Assembly: GCA_047495785.1 (NCBI GenBank)
Contig: JBLDXI010000003.1
Span: forward strand, 4,030,001-4,094,000
Direction: 5' to 3'
Length of the DNA: 64,000 nucleotides
Source of the DNA: Lepidodermella squamata
Taxonomy: Eukaryota; Gastrotricha
In this document: piece by piece, positions 35,614 through 45,819 of the stretch
Numbering within the stretch: the first letter of the stretch is position 1
How the letters are laid out: every line of letters begins with the position of its first letter
Program-made: the position numbers and the translations under genes
The notes under the pieces: generated by a model
The model's input: the letters and a program-made list of their open reading frames with translations, nothing else
Told to the model about the DNA's origin: nothing
Database searches by the model: none

Positions 35614-38600
35614 ATGCTCAACAGCGCCAGCTCGCTGAGCGTCGACCAGCTCATGCAAAATCAGACGAAACGTGAAGGCACCGTTCTCAAACTCGAATGC
35701 GAAATCACCGGCAATCCCAAGCCCATTTACAAGTAAGAATTTTTAACAATTTCATGGTATTTTATTTAATTTTTTGATCATTTTTTTAGTTGGTTCAAAG
35801 ACGATGAACTCATCGCGAGTGCGAATCAGGTCAAGCATGAAAATTACACGCACCGGCTCAAATTGCAGGACGTGCCGTTCGGCGGCAAACTGCGCCTTGA
35901 ACCCATTTTGAACACGGACGCTGGTTGGTACCGATGCGTAGCCGAAAATTCCAACGGCGCACGCGAAACTTCGGCCTACGTCGAAGTCAACCCAGACGCG
36001 TTATTTCGTGAAAGATGTTAGTTTCGCACACTTGGAATTGTACTTTGATTTTGCTCTGATTTTCGATTTTAGACCACCAGAAGCAACTGCGTGAGAAAAC
36101 AAACCCAGGGTCGAAAAATTCCGTCGCCAGCATGTCGTCCCGCATCAAGTCGAGCGCCGCTCAGAAGCACGCAATGCCGTCGTCGATTATTGACGAGAGC
36201 GTGTCTGAGATGATCTCGAGTTTCGGCGCCGGCCACCCGCCAGCCGCCTCGCCCTCCCGCCTCGGCGACGGTATTTTCTACTCGTCACACAACCGCGACG
36301 ACGCCGCCCAACCAGCTGACGCCCTCACAACGTCCCAACTCGGCAAATGCGAGCCTTACACTGGCTCGATTTGCAAAGACACGCTGCACGGCCGAAATGG
36401 CGCTCACGTTTTCGTGTCATCTCGAACATCGCAAGAGCAGATCGAGCGAATGTTGGAGGCAATTATTACCGAAATTAACTCGCAACCGGGCGCTGTCGGC
36501 CAGGACTGTTCGCCCTACATCGCGCCCATGCTCTGCTACCACCACTTACCGCCGTGTGCCGATCAACACGAAAAGCTGCCAGCTAGCGACCAGAACCAGG
36601 TCGAACTGCGGTTTCAACGCCAAATTCGGCCCGAAACTCGCTACTTGCCTCTCGAGATTTGCCAGGAAGATTGCATCGCAGTTCAAACTCGCCACTGCCG
36701 CGCTGAATATTCGAAAATGTGGTCGCAACAGCAGCCAGCTGCTGATCAGTTCAACCGCGGCCAACGGTCTTCGATGATGTTGATCGGCGACCGGCCGCTT
36801 GTTCCGGATTGCTCCATCCTAAGACGTAGCAACCAGCCGAAAACCGGCGAAGACTACGTTGGCTGCGTGAAATTTCGCGACGATGAACCAGCTAAGCCAT
36901 CAGCGGGAATTGAGCTAGACTCGACAGCGACTTCACGGCTTGTCCACCTAGGCCATGAGGAGCAGGGTGACTGCTACGCTGGCAGCGGGTTCGGATATCG
37001 CGGCAAGGCGAGGCGGACGAAGAGTGGGAAAAACTGCGCGAGTTGGGCCTCGACCGAGTACGCGCAGCTTGTCGGCGAAGATGGCCAGCATAATTATTGC
37101 CGCAACCCAGCCGGCGATCTGCCAGCGCCGTGGTGCTACACATCGGCGCCATTCCAGCGTGAACTCTGCGACATTCCGAAATGCAACAGCCGTTCTAACG
37201 AACTGGCGACTCGTCTCCTTGGCCCTAGCCCGCCGCTTCACGTTCAGCCGCCGTCGCTGTCACACAACACGCCCGTCGTGCAGTCGACGCCGCTTACCTT
37301 TGCCAGTTTGCCTGTTTTCTTGCCGATTGTTGCCGTGCCCATTCTTGTTTGCCTCATCGTTCTTCTGCTGCTTTGCCTGTGCCGAAATCGCCTCGTTAAA
37401 CGATGCCGCCGGTCAGGTCGTTGTCGAAGCAATAGCAACGGCAGTGGTGGGAAAATGGCCCCGACCGAACAGGAACGATCAACCAGCAGCAGCCACTATT
37501 ACGCTGGTGGATTTAGGGTGAGTAAAATTTTTTTAAATTTTTGGAATATTATTTATTTTATTTTTTAATTTTTTCTTAAATACCTAAATCATTTACTAAA
37601 AATTTTTTTTATTATTTTAAAATTTTAAGGAGGATTTTTTTTTTAATTTTAATTTTAAAATCTTTTTAATCTATTACCATATTGATCAATATTTTTTTAT
37701 TTTAGTCGAGTGCGTCTCCTGGAGCTGGACTTTTTCATCAGCACAGCAATTTTATGCTGTACGGCCAGTCTCATTGCGGCTCAGTGCCCAACGCCGTTCA
37801 CCCAAGCCAGGTCGACCCGGGTTACCTCGCGAAACCTCACCAAAGCATTCAAATGCCGACGTACCCGCTTGCCGCTCTTCGTTTCTTCGAGCAAATCAGC
37901 GATTCGCCTAGTGCTAGGGTGTTCCGCGGTGAGATAACCGCCGCGTTCTGCGAATCCGGCATGCCATCACCCGTCGTCGTGAAAATGCTGCGAAACTCCG
38001 AGCAAAGCGCGGCGTCGTTCAATCAAGAAGTCGAAATGCTAGCCGGTCTGCAGCACCCTAACATCGCGCACCTAGTCGGCGTCTGCTTCGGCCCGCGGCC
38101 TTGGTGTTTGCTATTCGAATGCCTATCATCCGATTCACTCCGCCAGTTCCTCGTCAACAGCATTCGACTGCCGTACGGCGACGATCAGGAGTTGATGTAC
38201 GACGAGGCTGGCTCGCCATTCCTTACCCAGAAGAACAATCAATTAGGCTCGTCGTCCCTTGAACACTCTGATTTGATTTACATCGCTATTCAAATCGCCG
38301 CTGCCCTGGAGCATATGGCCGGCTCGCAGCAGCAACTTGTTCACCGCGAGTTGAGCTCGCATACAGTTCACGTTGGCGATCATCTTCTCGTTAAAATTCT
38401 ACCATTCTCCGCCAGCCGGTCTGGCTCGGTCGGCTCGGCTGTTCTACCGCCATCGGTTATTCAGGGCGGCGGTAGTGGTCCGATTGCTAGCCGCGGTCGA
38501 CTGTCATCCCTCTCGTCAAACGCGACTGTCTTACCTGATTCCGCCAACAGCTCGCCCGCAATTTCGCCCCACAGCGGCCGCGTTGCCTGGCTGGCACCCG

Positions 38601-39523
38601 AGACCATCCTATACGGCCGGCAATCAGCTGAATCTGACGTTTGGTCATTCGGAATTATTCTATGGGAACTTTTCTCATTCGGCTGCGAACCGTACTCGAA
38701 GGCCTCGCAAATGCCTGGCGTTGACGATCGCCGTATTGCCGAGTTGATCTTAGGCCGTAGTTTACTACAACGCCCGACCGCCGCGTCTGGGTTGATCTCC
38801 GAAAACTCCCCCGACTGCCCGCCGTTTGTCTACGAGCTAATGCTGGAATGTTGGGACGAGATTCCATCGCGACGCCCTACCTTCGCCGATATCCACGCCA
38901 GGCTGTTGCAGTGGCGGTCTGAAGGTCTGTTCAAGCTTCGCCCGGCGTCATCAGCCGCCATCCCGGGCATGGGGTTCGAATCAGCCTTCCCGTTGCCGCC
39001 GATTCCTCGCATCTGCTCATCATCCGGCTCGTCGCAGAACAACCAGGGCGATGCGGCCTCAGCGTCGACCCATCACACAATCACGTCGCAGGACAGTAGC
39101 GAAAACGGCATGAATCACCATCGATCAGCCGCGCCGCCTGTCCCGCCGCCGCATAGCTACGAGTTCGAATCGACGTTCACGAGCGAAAACGGCGGCGTCT
39201 ACTGCGGCGAGTCGTTGAGTAAGGACACGATGTTGGAGGCGCATTTAGCCGACGAAAGCGACAACTTGTTGATGAGCCATCCGCAGCACAAGCAGATTCG
39301 CCGCCCGTCGGCCAACGCGTCGCCTCTACTACCGCCTCGGCAAATCCACCCGCAGCCGCTCGGATCGTTTTCGACAACGTTCGGCGGCCAGTTCTACGCG
39401 AGCAACAACGGCAGTACCGGCAAACGTCGGCTCGTTGTTATGGCGTCGGAAACATCAGGTGAACAGCAGCAGCAGCAGGTTGCGACGGTCACTGCTCGGG
39501 CTGGACAAACAACCGCCATGTAA
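35614..39523 (+). CDS. ROR: ROR-family receptor with a degenerate kinase domain
   Basis: Exons 35614-35732, 35790-36016, 36073-37517 and 37706-39523 join in frame to about 1202 residues. Domains in order are an Ig domain (about 17-112; LECEITGNPKP, DAGWYRCVAENSNG), a Frizzled cysteine-rich domain (about 208-360; CEPYTGSIC, CSPYIAPMLCYHHLPPC), a Kringle (about 414-487; DCYAGSGFGYRG, PWCYTS, CDIPKC), one transmembrane helix (about 527-551) and a tyrosine-kinase-like domain (about 654-1000). This order is unique to ROR receptors, which bind Wnt. The lysine (VVVKM, about 690), WLAPETILYG and SDVWSFGIILWELFSFG are kept, but HRD is HRE (about 812), the catalytic Asn is replaced and DFG reads LPFS (about 830). 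It is therefore probably a pseudokinase. No signal peptide precedes the Ig domain, so an upstream exon is missing from this model. Confidence 0.9.
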
Positions 39524-39762
39524 TTATTATTGCTCACCTGCCTGCCTGAAGCCAATTCCTTACAACAACTTGGTGCAGATTTTCATATGCGCGTGTAGAT
39601 ATTATTAACAAAAATTAAATGAGTGCTCATTTCTTGTTGCTTTTTCGTTACATTTTTTTTGTTAATATTATCAACTGAAATTTTATTGTAAATTCACGAT
39701 AACTATTATTGATGCTTGTTCGGGATAATGCCAAACGTAATGACGGAAGAGAAATAATTTTG

Positions 39763-39768
39763 AATAAA
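39763..39768 (+). terminator. Poly(A) signal of ROR
   Basis: AATAAA lies 240 bases after the ROR stop, 24 bases before the first ATG of the next + strand gene. Confidence 0.6.
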
Positions 39769-39791
39769 ATGCGACAAATCATTGAATATTT

Positions 39792-40845
39792 ATGCGTGTT
39801 TTTACTACGGAGTTTGGGAACGTTGTTTCCGAGCTGCAGGCGAGAATGGGCGCTAAATACCTAATTCATAAACCAAGAAAGGAAATAAGTGCTTCTCTTG
39901 TAGATTTTTCTGTTCGAAGATTCGAAATAGAATGCAATTCCTTAATACCTTGATTTTTCCTATTCTGGCGACCTTAGATCAGCGGTTCTCACGACTGGGC
40001 ATTTCCCGACCCTAAAAGTTGCTTTCAAGAAAATTGTGCGACCCTGGCGTTTAAATTTTGTGCTATATTACTCAAAATGACTAGTGATTTCAACCTAAAA
40101 ACGAGCGAAGCGAGGAAATTTCGAAGATTTTTCACTGAAAAACGCTTCAAAACCTGTTAAAATGTCTCGTGGCTCGTGAAAATTGAGTGATTTCTTCACT
40201 TTTATCTCACCACTCATCATTTATTTAGTTTTTTATATATTTTCGCCTTGCGACCCATGCGACCTGCTGTCCACCTAGCGACCCATCAGAAAAGCCTCTG
40301 CGACCCAATTTTGGGTCGCAAACCCCCTCATGAGAACCGCTGCCTTAGATCATGAAGATGAGGGTGGCGGTTGGCTTATTCCGAAATCGGAACGTTTAAT
40401 GAAAACCAATGAGCTGGCTGCGTATTTCATGGAAAATGCCCATGGTGCTGCCGAAAAATCTAGCTGTCGAAGTTGGGATGAGAACGAATTTCACGGAACG
40501 TGTTGATATCGATTTCAGTGTATTGCTGTTACGGTGGATGATATTCAGAAAAGCTTGTCAATGTTTATTGAGAGTGGCATCAATTGGTTGATTCCTTGCG
40601 ACCTAGGGTTTCGCTGATTGGGTCTACCGCATGTACCCAGAGAGTGTATTCTTTTGGAAAAATCTCAGCGATATGTGGTATCCGAAATGTACCCATTTGC
40701 CTTAATCGACTCTCGATTCCTCTTGAAAAGTGAGTTAATCTTTCAAATTGGGAGTGAAATTATTGTATTCTGTATGAATAGGCTGATTGAGAGGATAATG
40801 GCATTTCTGTTAGAAAAAACCCAGCCGGTGAAACCAAAAATGTAA
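39792..40845 (+). pseudogene. Unrecognised + strand gene, interrupted by a MITE, two in-frame TGA
   Basis: The first exon candidate (39792-39888) encodes MRVFTTEFGNVVSELQARMG and continues to about residue 32. After the MITE, a frame from 40349 encodes HEDEGGGWLIPKSERLMKTN and onward, passes TGA at 40504-40506 and TGA at 40615-40617, and ends at TAA 40843-40845. Sequence on both sides of each TGA looks coding (YRFQCIAVTVDDIQKSL; CILLEKSQRYVVSEMYP). Both TGA codons could derive from CGA by CpG decay, so a pseudogene is most likely; selenocysteine recoding or very short introns are alternatives. I do not recognise the family. It converges on SET copy 1, and its last part (from 40628) is duplicated in every array unit. 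Confidence 0.45.
39980..40342. mobile_element. hAT-type MITE, 363 bp, with 8-bp target duplication
   Basis: Terminal inverted repeats begin CAGCGGTTCTCA and end TGAGAACCGCTG, matching the CAGNGGTTCTCA ends of hAT transposons. It is flanked by an exact 8-bp duplication CCTTAGAT (39972-39979 and 40343-40350). Inside are GACCC/GGGTCGC inverted stretches and no open frame, so it depends on a transposase from elsewhere. The duplicated target includes a splice-acceptor-like CCTTAG. Confidence 0.93.
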
Positions 40846-43221
40846 AAAATTATTTTATCAGTTTTTATTGCGAGCGTCATCGATTGCATTTCATTTATAG
40901 TTATTAATGTTGGCACACTTACTTATTCAGACATTAGTTTATCGAATAGCTTCGGGCTACCAGGCCAAATAAGTGTCAACTCGGCAAGTCGTGACGGCCA
41001 CTGCTTGAAATGCTTCCGGCGCATGTTGCTGTCAAGGTGGCGGAAAAGCGTTGCAGGGAAAACGAGGGCTGCTTCTAGAGCATGGATTTTCATCAAAGCT
41101 TGATAGAATTCTTCCATTAAAGCGGATGCTCGAAATAGTCCTCGATCGGTAGTTGCGAGACCTGAGCAGAGGCTAGGAATGATGTGAAGGGCGACAGGAT
41201 TTAACTCTAAACATGGACGTATCCGGCATGCTTTCGCAAGTAATTCTTCCAAATGGCCCAAGTTTTGTTTTGAAAATTTCTTCGAGGCGGTTATCCTGTC
41301 AGCCGAGAGCTTGATCATGCTGAGAGCGGAAAGATTTGCGGCTGAATCTTTCCGATCCATTTCGCACAGGCGGCATCTGCATTCGAAGCCAAATTTCTCT
41401 CGCAGCGACTTTTCCCTTGTCTGGAAGTCTTCGAAAGGTGTACAGTAGTCCCACAAGAGTTGTTCGCCTTTTCGAACTTTGCGAGTTACGCGGACAAATA
41501 AAAAGCGGCCGATGAAAGTTCGGCAGCAATTTGTGTCTACGCAGCTGTGATTTATATAGCTCGGCATTATCCAAAGTCCACAGCCATAGTTTCCTTTGTT
41601 ATTAGCAATATACGTCTCCATTGAAAGAGAATTGTGGTTGACGATAGCAGCTAGGGTTTCAGCGCCTTCATCCGTAAAGGGATCTCTGCTTTTCGACTTG
41701 ATTTTCGCGCCACAATATAGCTTATAGAACTCCTCGGATATATCTGGTCGAGCGTCCAATTTTTCTATTACCGCTACAAGAAAATCTGCTGACTGACTCT
41801 CATCACACGCAGAGTGAGGCTGAGGGAAATAGTTGAAAGCTCGCTCTGCTATTACCAAAGTCCCAGGTTCAATATCGGTTGTTGCGACTAGGCCTCGCCC
41901 ATAACCATCAATTTCCTCGATTTGAAGCATATTGCTTGCAAAGTAGTTGGCATGGTTGCTCAGCATAGGATCGCTTTTAGCCTCGTCGATCATTTTCATT
42001 TCATCGAAATCTCCAGTAGTTGATTCTTTCAAGCCTCGCTCAGCCTGAGCCAAGAAAAGCTTTTCAAAACCTGGCTTCCCGCAGACGAGTTCGATACATT
42101 CTTGGTATCGATCAAGTTTCATCAGCGAGCTAGCTTTCCGCAATAGAAGCTTTGGATTGCTAGGATCGATTTCCAGCCCTATTTCAGCATCTTTCAAAGC
42201 TTGAATTGGTCGGTCCATTGCAAGGAAAGCCGCTGATTTGTTCACCAAGATTTTTACTATGGCGTCGTTGTCAGAATTTCCAGCTAGCTGTTGAGCTCTT
42301 TCGAAACAGGCTATCGCCAACTCGAATTCACTTGTTTTGTAGAAGCCAACGCCGAGTGAGTTGAAGTTGATTGCATCAATAGATCTATGCCATTCTATTC
42401 CTTCTAGAAATTTGTGATCGTCCGGAAGAATTACGATGTCTCTGGTAGATAGGCTAGCTTTAATAGCCATAGAACTGCCGATAGGTTCGATGCAGGGATT
42501 TAAAATCATCGCTTTGGCCCCAGGCTGGATTTTCTCAAAAAATCGACCTTTTAAATCAGTGATGACCAATCGAAATACGACGTTGCCATTCGCGTCATCA
42601 ACAAGAGTTGCGACTTGAAGAGGCTTGAAAGGATTCCTTGATCGCACTACAACACCAATGAATCTGACAATCAGCGATTTTTGAATAAAACTGAACCCTC
42701 TGGCTTGATAGCCGAGGTTTGCAATGCTCTGCAAGTCGATGCTAGTGCTCTCCATTTTTTCAAATGTAAATTGAAGTGGCGAGTCGCGCTGCTTTTACAC
42801 GCAACTGGCGTGACTCATCTTACAAAATACGTCCAAAATGAATAATATACTCATTGATAAAGCACACGTTATTCTGTTTATTTCCCAAAGATAAGAAGGA
42901 ATAATTCCTAGGAAATCTGCTCTGCTGAGCACTTTGCCCATATCATTCCTTTTTGGGTCACTTCGGTTAGACTTGATGCAGAAATTGCCAAGCAGCATTG
43001 CTGGAAAGTATTTGCAGATTCGAATGTCTTGTTTTAGAAGAACAAATTTCCCAAATTCAATTGAAGAGAAGAAATTCAAGAATTTATTACCTCAGATGCA
43101 TTAGCGACCGCCAACGGAAAATTGATGCAGGAACGAGGGGAGCCACTTGCCACATAAGGACCGGGTGTTTTATTGACGAAGCAAACGCCCTGAACAGCAT
43201 TGTCTTTTCCCGCCATTCTAA
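40628..43221. repeat. Tandem array unit 1 (left edge)
   Basis: This is the first of at least eight head-to-tail units. Sequence to its left is unique and belongs to the upstream + strand gene. It lacks 4 bases (CGTG) after CCCAGAGAG that all later units have. The unit holds, left to right, the 3' part of the + strand gene, a full SET-TPR gene on minus, and about 460 bases upstream of it. The upstream part contains an AP-1-like TGACTCA (42811-42817), 56 bases before the SET start codon. Confidence 0.95.
40923..42755 (-). CDS. SET-TPR protein (SMYD-like lysine methyltransferase), copy 1
   Basis: An intronless 610-codon gene. Residues 1-115 form an unnamed beta-rich N-terminal module. About 125-240 resemble TPR helices (NSLGVGFYKTSEFELAIACF; ALKDAEIGLEIDPSNPKLLL). 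About 285-440 are a SET domain: GYGRGLVATTDIEPG, the cofactor motif NHSC (402-405) and the catalytic-tyrosine region LLWDYC (434-438). A post-SET zinc motif CRCRLC (459-464) follows. No MYND finger is visible, unlike animal SMYD proteins; the layout recalls TPR-SET proteins of fungi and protists. It probably methylates a protein lysine using S-adenosylmethionine; the target is unknown. The stop is followed by an AATAAA (minus strand, 40864-40869). This copy has Lys353. Confidence 0.88.
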   Translation of the reverse strand: MESTSIDLQSIANLGYQARGFSFIQKSLIVRFIGVVVRSRNPFKPLQVATLVDDANGNVVFRLVITDLKGRFFEKIQPGAKAMILNPCIEPIGSSMAIKASLSTRDIVILPDDHKFLEGIEWHRSIDAINFNSLGVGFYKTSEFELAIACFERAQQLAGNSDNDAIVKILVNKSAAFLAMDRPIQALKDAEIGLEIDPSNPKLLLRKASSLMKLDRYQECIELVCGKPGFEKLFLAQAERGLKESTTGDFDEMKMIDEAKSDPMLSNHANYFASNMLQIEEIDGYGRGLVATTDIEPGTLVIAERAFNYFPQPHSACDESQSADFLVAVIEKLDARPDISEEFYKLYCGAKIKSKSRDPFTDEGAETLAAIVNHNSLSMETYIANNKGNYGCGLWIMPSYINHSCVDTNCCRTFIGRFLFVRVTRKVRKGEQLLWDYCTPFEDFQTREKSLREKFGFECRCRLCEMDRKDSAANLSALSMIKLSADRITASKKFSKQNLGHLEELLAKACRIRPCLELNPVALHIIPSLCSGLATTDRGLFRASALMEEFYQALMKIHALEAALVFPATLFRHLDSNMRRKHFKQWPSRLAELTLIWPGSPKLFDKLMSE

Positions 43222-45819
43222 CGCATGTACCCAGAGAGCGTGTGTATTCTTTTGGAAAAATCTCAGCGATATGTGGTATCCGAAATGTACCCATTTGCCT
43301 TAATCGACTCTCGATTCCTCTTGAAAAGTGAGTTAATCTTTCAAATTGGGAGTGAAATTATTGTATTCTGTATGAATAGGCTGATTGAGAGGATAATGGC
43401 ATTTCTGTTAGAAAAAACCCAGCCGGTGAAACCAAAAATGTAAAAAATTATTTTATCAGTTTTTATTGCGAGCGTCATCGATTGCATTTCATTTATAGTT
43501 ATTAATGTTGGCACACTTACTTATTCAGACATTAGTTTATCGAATAGCTTCGGGCTACCAGGCCAAATAAGTGTCAACTCGGCAAGTCGTGACGGCCACT
43601 GCTTGAAATGCTTCCGGCGCATGTTGCTGTCAAGGTGGCGGAAAAGCGTTGCAGGGAAAACGAGGGCTGCTTCTAGAGCATGGATTTTCATCAAAGCTTG
43701 ATAGAATTCTTCCATTAAAGCGGATGCTCGAAATAGTCCTCGATCGGTAGTTGCGAGACCTGAGCAGAGGCTAGGAATGATGTGAAGGGCGACAGGATTT
43801 AACTCTAAACATGGACGTATCCGGCATGCTTTCGCAAGTAATTCTTCCAAATGGCCCAAGTTTTGTTTTGAAAATTTCTTCGAGGCGGTTATCCTGTCAG
43901 CCGAGAGCTTGATCATGCTGAGAGCGGAAAGATTTGCGGCTGAATCTTTCCGATCCATTTCGCACAGGCGGCATCTGCATTCGAAGCCAAATTTCTCTCG
44001 CAGCGACTTTTCCCTTGTCTGGAAGTCTTCGAAAGGTGTACAGTAGTCCCACAAGAGTTGTTCGCCTTTTCGAACTTTGCGAGTTACGCGGACAAATAAA
44101 AAGCGGCCGATGAAAGTTCGGCAGCAATTTGTGTCTACGCAGCTGTGATTTATATAGCTCGGCATTATCCAAAGTCCACAGCCATAGTTTCCTTTGTTAT
44201 TAGCAATATACGTCTCCATTGAAAGAGAATTGTGGTTGACGATAGCAGCTAGGGTTTCAGCGCCTTCATCCGTAAAGGGATCTCTGCTTTTCGACTTGAT
44301 TTTCGCGCCACAATATAGCTTATAGAACTCCTCGGATATATCTGGTCGAGCGTCCAATTTTTCTATTACCGCTACAAGAAAATCTGCTGACTGACTCTCA
44401 TCACACGCAGAGTGAGGCTGAGGGAAATAGTTGAAAGCTCGCTCTGCTATTACCAAAGTCCCAGGTTCAATATCGGTTGTTGCGACTAGGCCTCGCCCAT
44501 AACCATCAATTTCCTCGATTTGAAGCATATTGCTTGCAAAGTAGTTGGCATGGTTGCTCAGCATAGGATCGCTTTTAGCCTCGTCGATCATTTTCATTTC
44601 ATCGAAATCTCCAGTAGTTGATTCTTTCAAGCCTCGCTCAGCCTGAGCCAAGAAAAGCTTTTCAAAACCTGGCTTCCCGCAGACGAGTTCGATACATTCT
44701 TGGTATCGATCAAGTTTCATCAGCGAGCTAGCTTTCCGCAATAGAAGCTTTGGATTGCTAGGATCGATTTCCAGCCCTATTTCAGCATCTTTCAAAGCTT
44801 GAATTGGTCGGTCCATTGCAAGGAAAGCCGCTGATTTGTTCACCAAGATTTTTACTATGGCGTCGTTGTCAGAATTTCCAGCTAGCTGTTGAGCTCTTTC
44901 GAAACAGGCTATCGCCAACTCGAATTCACTTGTTTTGTAGAAGCCAACGCCGAGTGAGTTGAAGTTGATTGCATCAATAGATCTATGCCATTCTATTCCT
45001 TCTAGAAATTTGTGATCGTCCGGAAGAATTACGATGTCTCTGGTAGATAGGCTAGCTTTAATAGCCATAGAACTGCCGATAGGTTCGATGCAGGGATTTA
45101 AAATCATCGCTTTGGCCCCAGGCTGGATTTTCTCAAAAAATCGACCTTTTAAATCAGTGATGACCAATCGAAATACGACGTTGCCATTCGCGTCATCAAC
45201 AAGAGTTGCGACTTGAAGAGGCTTGAAAGGATTCCTTGATCGCACTACAACACCAATGAATCTGACAATCAGCGATTTTTGAATAAAACTGAACCCTCTG
45301 GCTTGATAGCCGAGGTTTGCAATGCTCTGCAAGTCGATGCTAGTGCTCTCCATTTTTTCAAATGTAAATTGAAGTGGCGAGTCGCGCTGCTTTTACACGC
45401 AACTGGCGTGACTCATCTTACAAAATACGTCCAAAATGAATAATATACTCATTGATAAAGCACACGTTATTCTGTTTATTTCCCAAAGATAAGAAGGAAT
45501 AATTCCTAGGAAATCTGCTCTGCTGAGCACTTTGCCCATATCATTCCTTTTTGGGTCACTTCGGTTAGACTTGATGCAGAAATTGCCAAGCAGCATTGCT
45601 GGAAAGTATTTGCAGATTCGAATGTCTTGTTTTAGAAGAACAAATTTCCCAAATTCAATTGAAGAGAAGAAATTCAAGAATTTATTACCTCAGATGCATT
45701 AGCGACCGCCAACGGAAAATTGATGCAGGAACGAGGGGAGCCACTTGCCACATAAGGACCGGGTGTTTTATTGACGAAGCAAACGCCCTGAACAGCATTG
45801 TCTTTTCCCGCCATTCTAA
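43222..45819. repeat. Tandem array unit 2
   Basis: 2598 bp. The + strand gene fragment now has the extra CGTG and therefore begins with an ATG, forming a new 72-codon frame (43225-43443). Confidence 0.95.
43521..45353 (-). CDS. SET-TPR protein, copy 2
   Basis: Same 610-residue product as copy 1, including Lys353. The 3' flank is the TTCCTC/CTTTCAAA type and keeps the 4 bases that copies 4, 5, 7 and 8 have lost. Confidence 0.88.
   Translation of the reverse strand: MESTSIDLQSIANLGYQARGFSFIQKSLIVRFIGVVVRSRNPFKPLQVATLVDDANGNVVFRLVITDLKGRFFEKIQPGAKAMILNPCIEPIGSSMAIKASLSTRDIVILPDDHKFLEGIEWHRSIDAINFNSLGVGFYKTSEFELAIACFERAQQLAGNSDNDAIVKILVNKSAAFLAMDRPIQALKDAEIGLEIDPSNPKLLLRKASSLMKLDRYQECIELVCGKPGFEKLFLAQAERGLKESTTGDFDEMKMIDEAKSDPMLSNHANYFASNMLQIEEIDGYGRGLVATTDIEPGTLVIAERAFNYFPQPHSACDESQSADFLVAVIEKLDARPDISEEFYKLYCGAKIKSKSRDPFTDEGAETLAAIVNHNSLSMETYIANNKGNYGCGLWIMPSYINHSCVDTNCCRTFIGRFLFVRVTRKVRKGEQLLWDYCTPFEDFQTREKSLREKFGFECRCRLCEMDRKDSAANLSALSMIKLSADRITASKKFSKQNLGHLEELLAKACRIRPCLELNPVALHIIPSLCSGLATTDRGLFRASALMEEFYQALMKIHALEAALVFPATLFRHLDSNMRRKHFKQWPSRLAELTLIWPGSPKLFDKLMSE

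Noticed and set aside
36397-37521. Long alternative frames within the ROR exon
   Set aside because: They overlap the frame that encodes the Frizzled, Kringle and transmembrane segments and have no domain of their own.
40409-40591. 60-codon + strand frame before the array
   Set aside because: It lies in a different frame from the more convincing coding frame running from 40349 through the same bases.
42795-43294. Minus-strand frames of 72 and 94 codons upstream of each SET gene
   Set aside because: They are antisense to the copied + strand gene fragment or lie in the SET leader, have no recognisable domain, and no phase-compatible splice joins them. They repeat only because the unit repeats.
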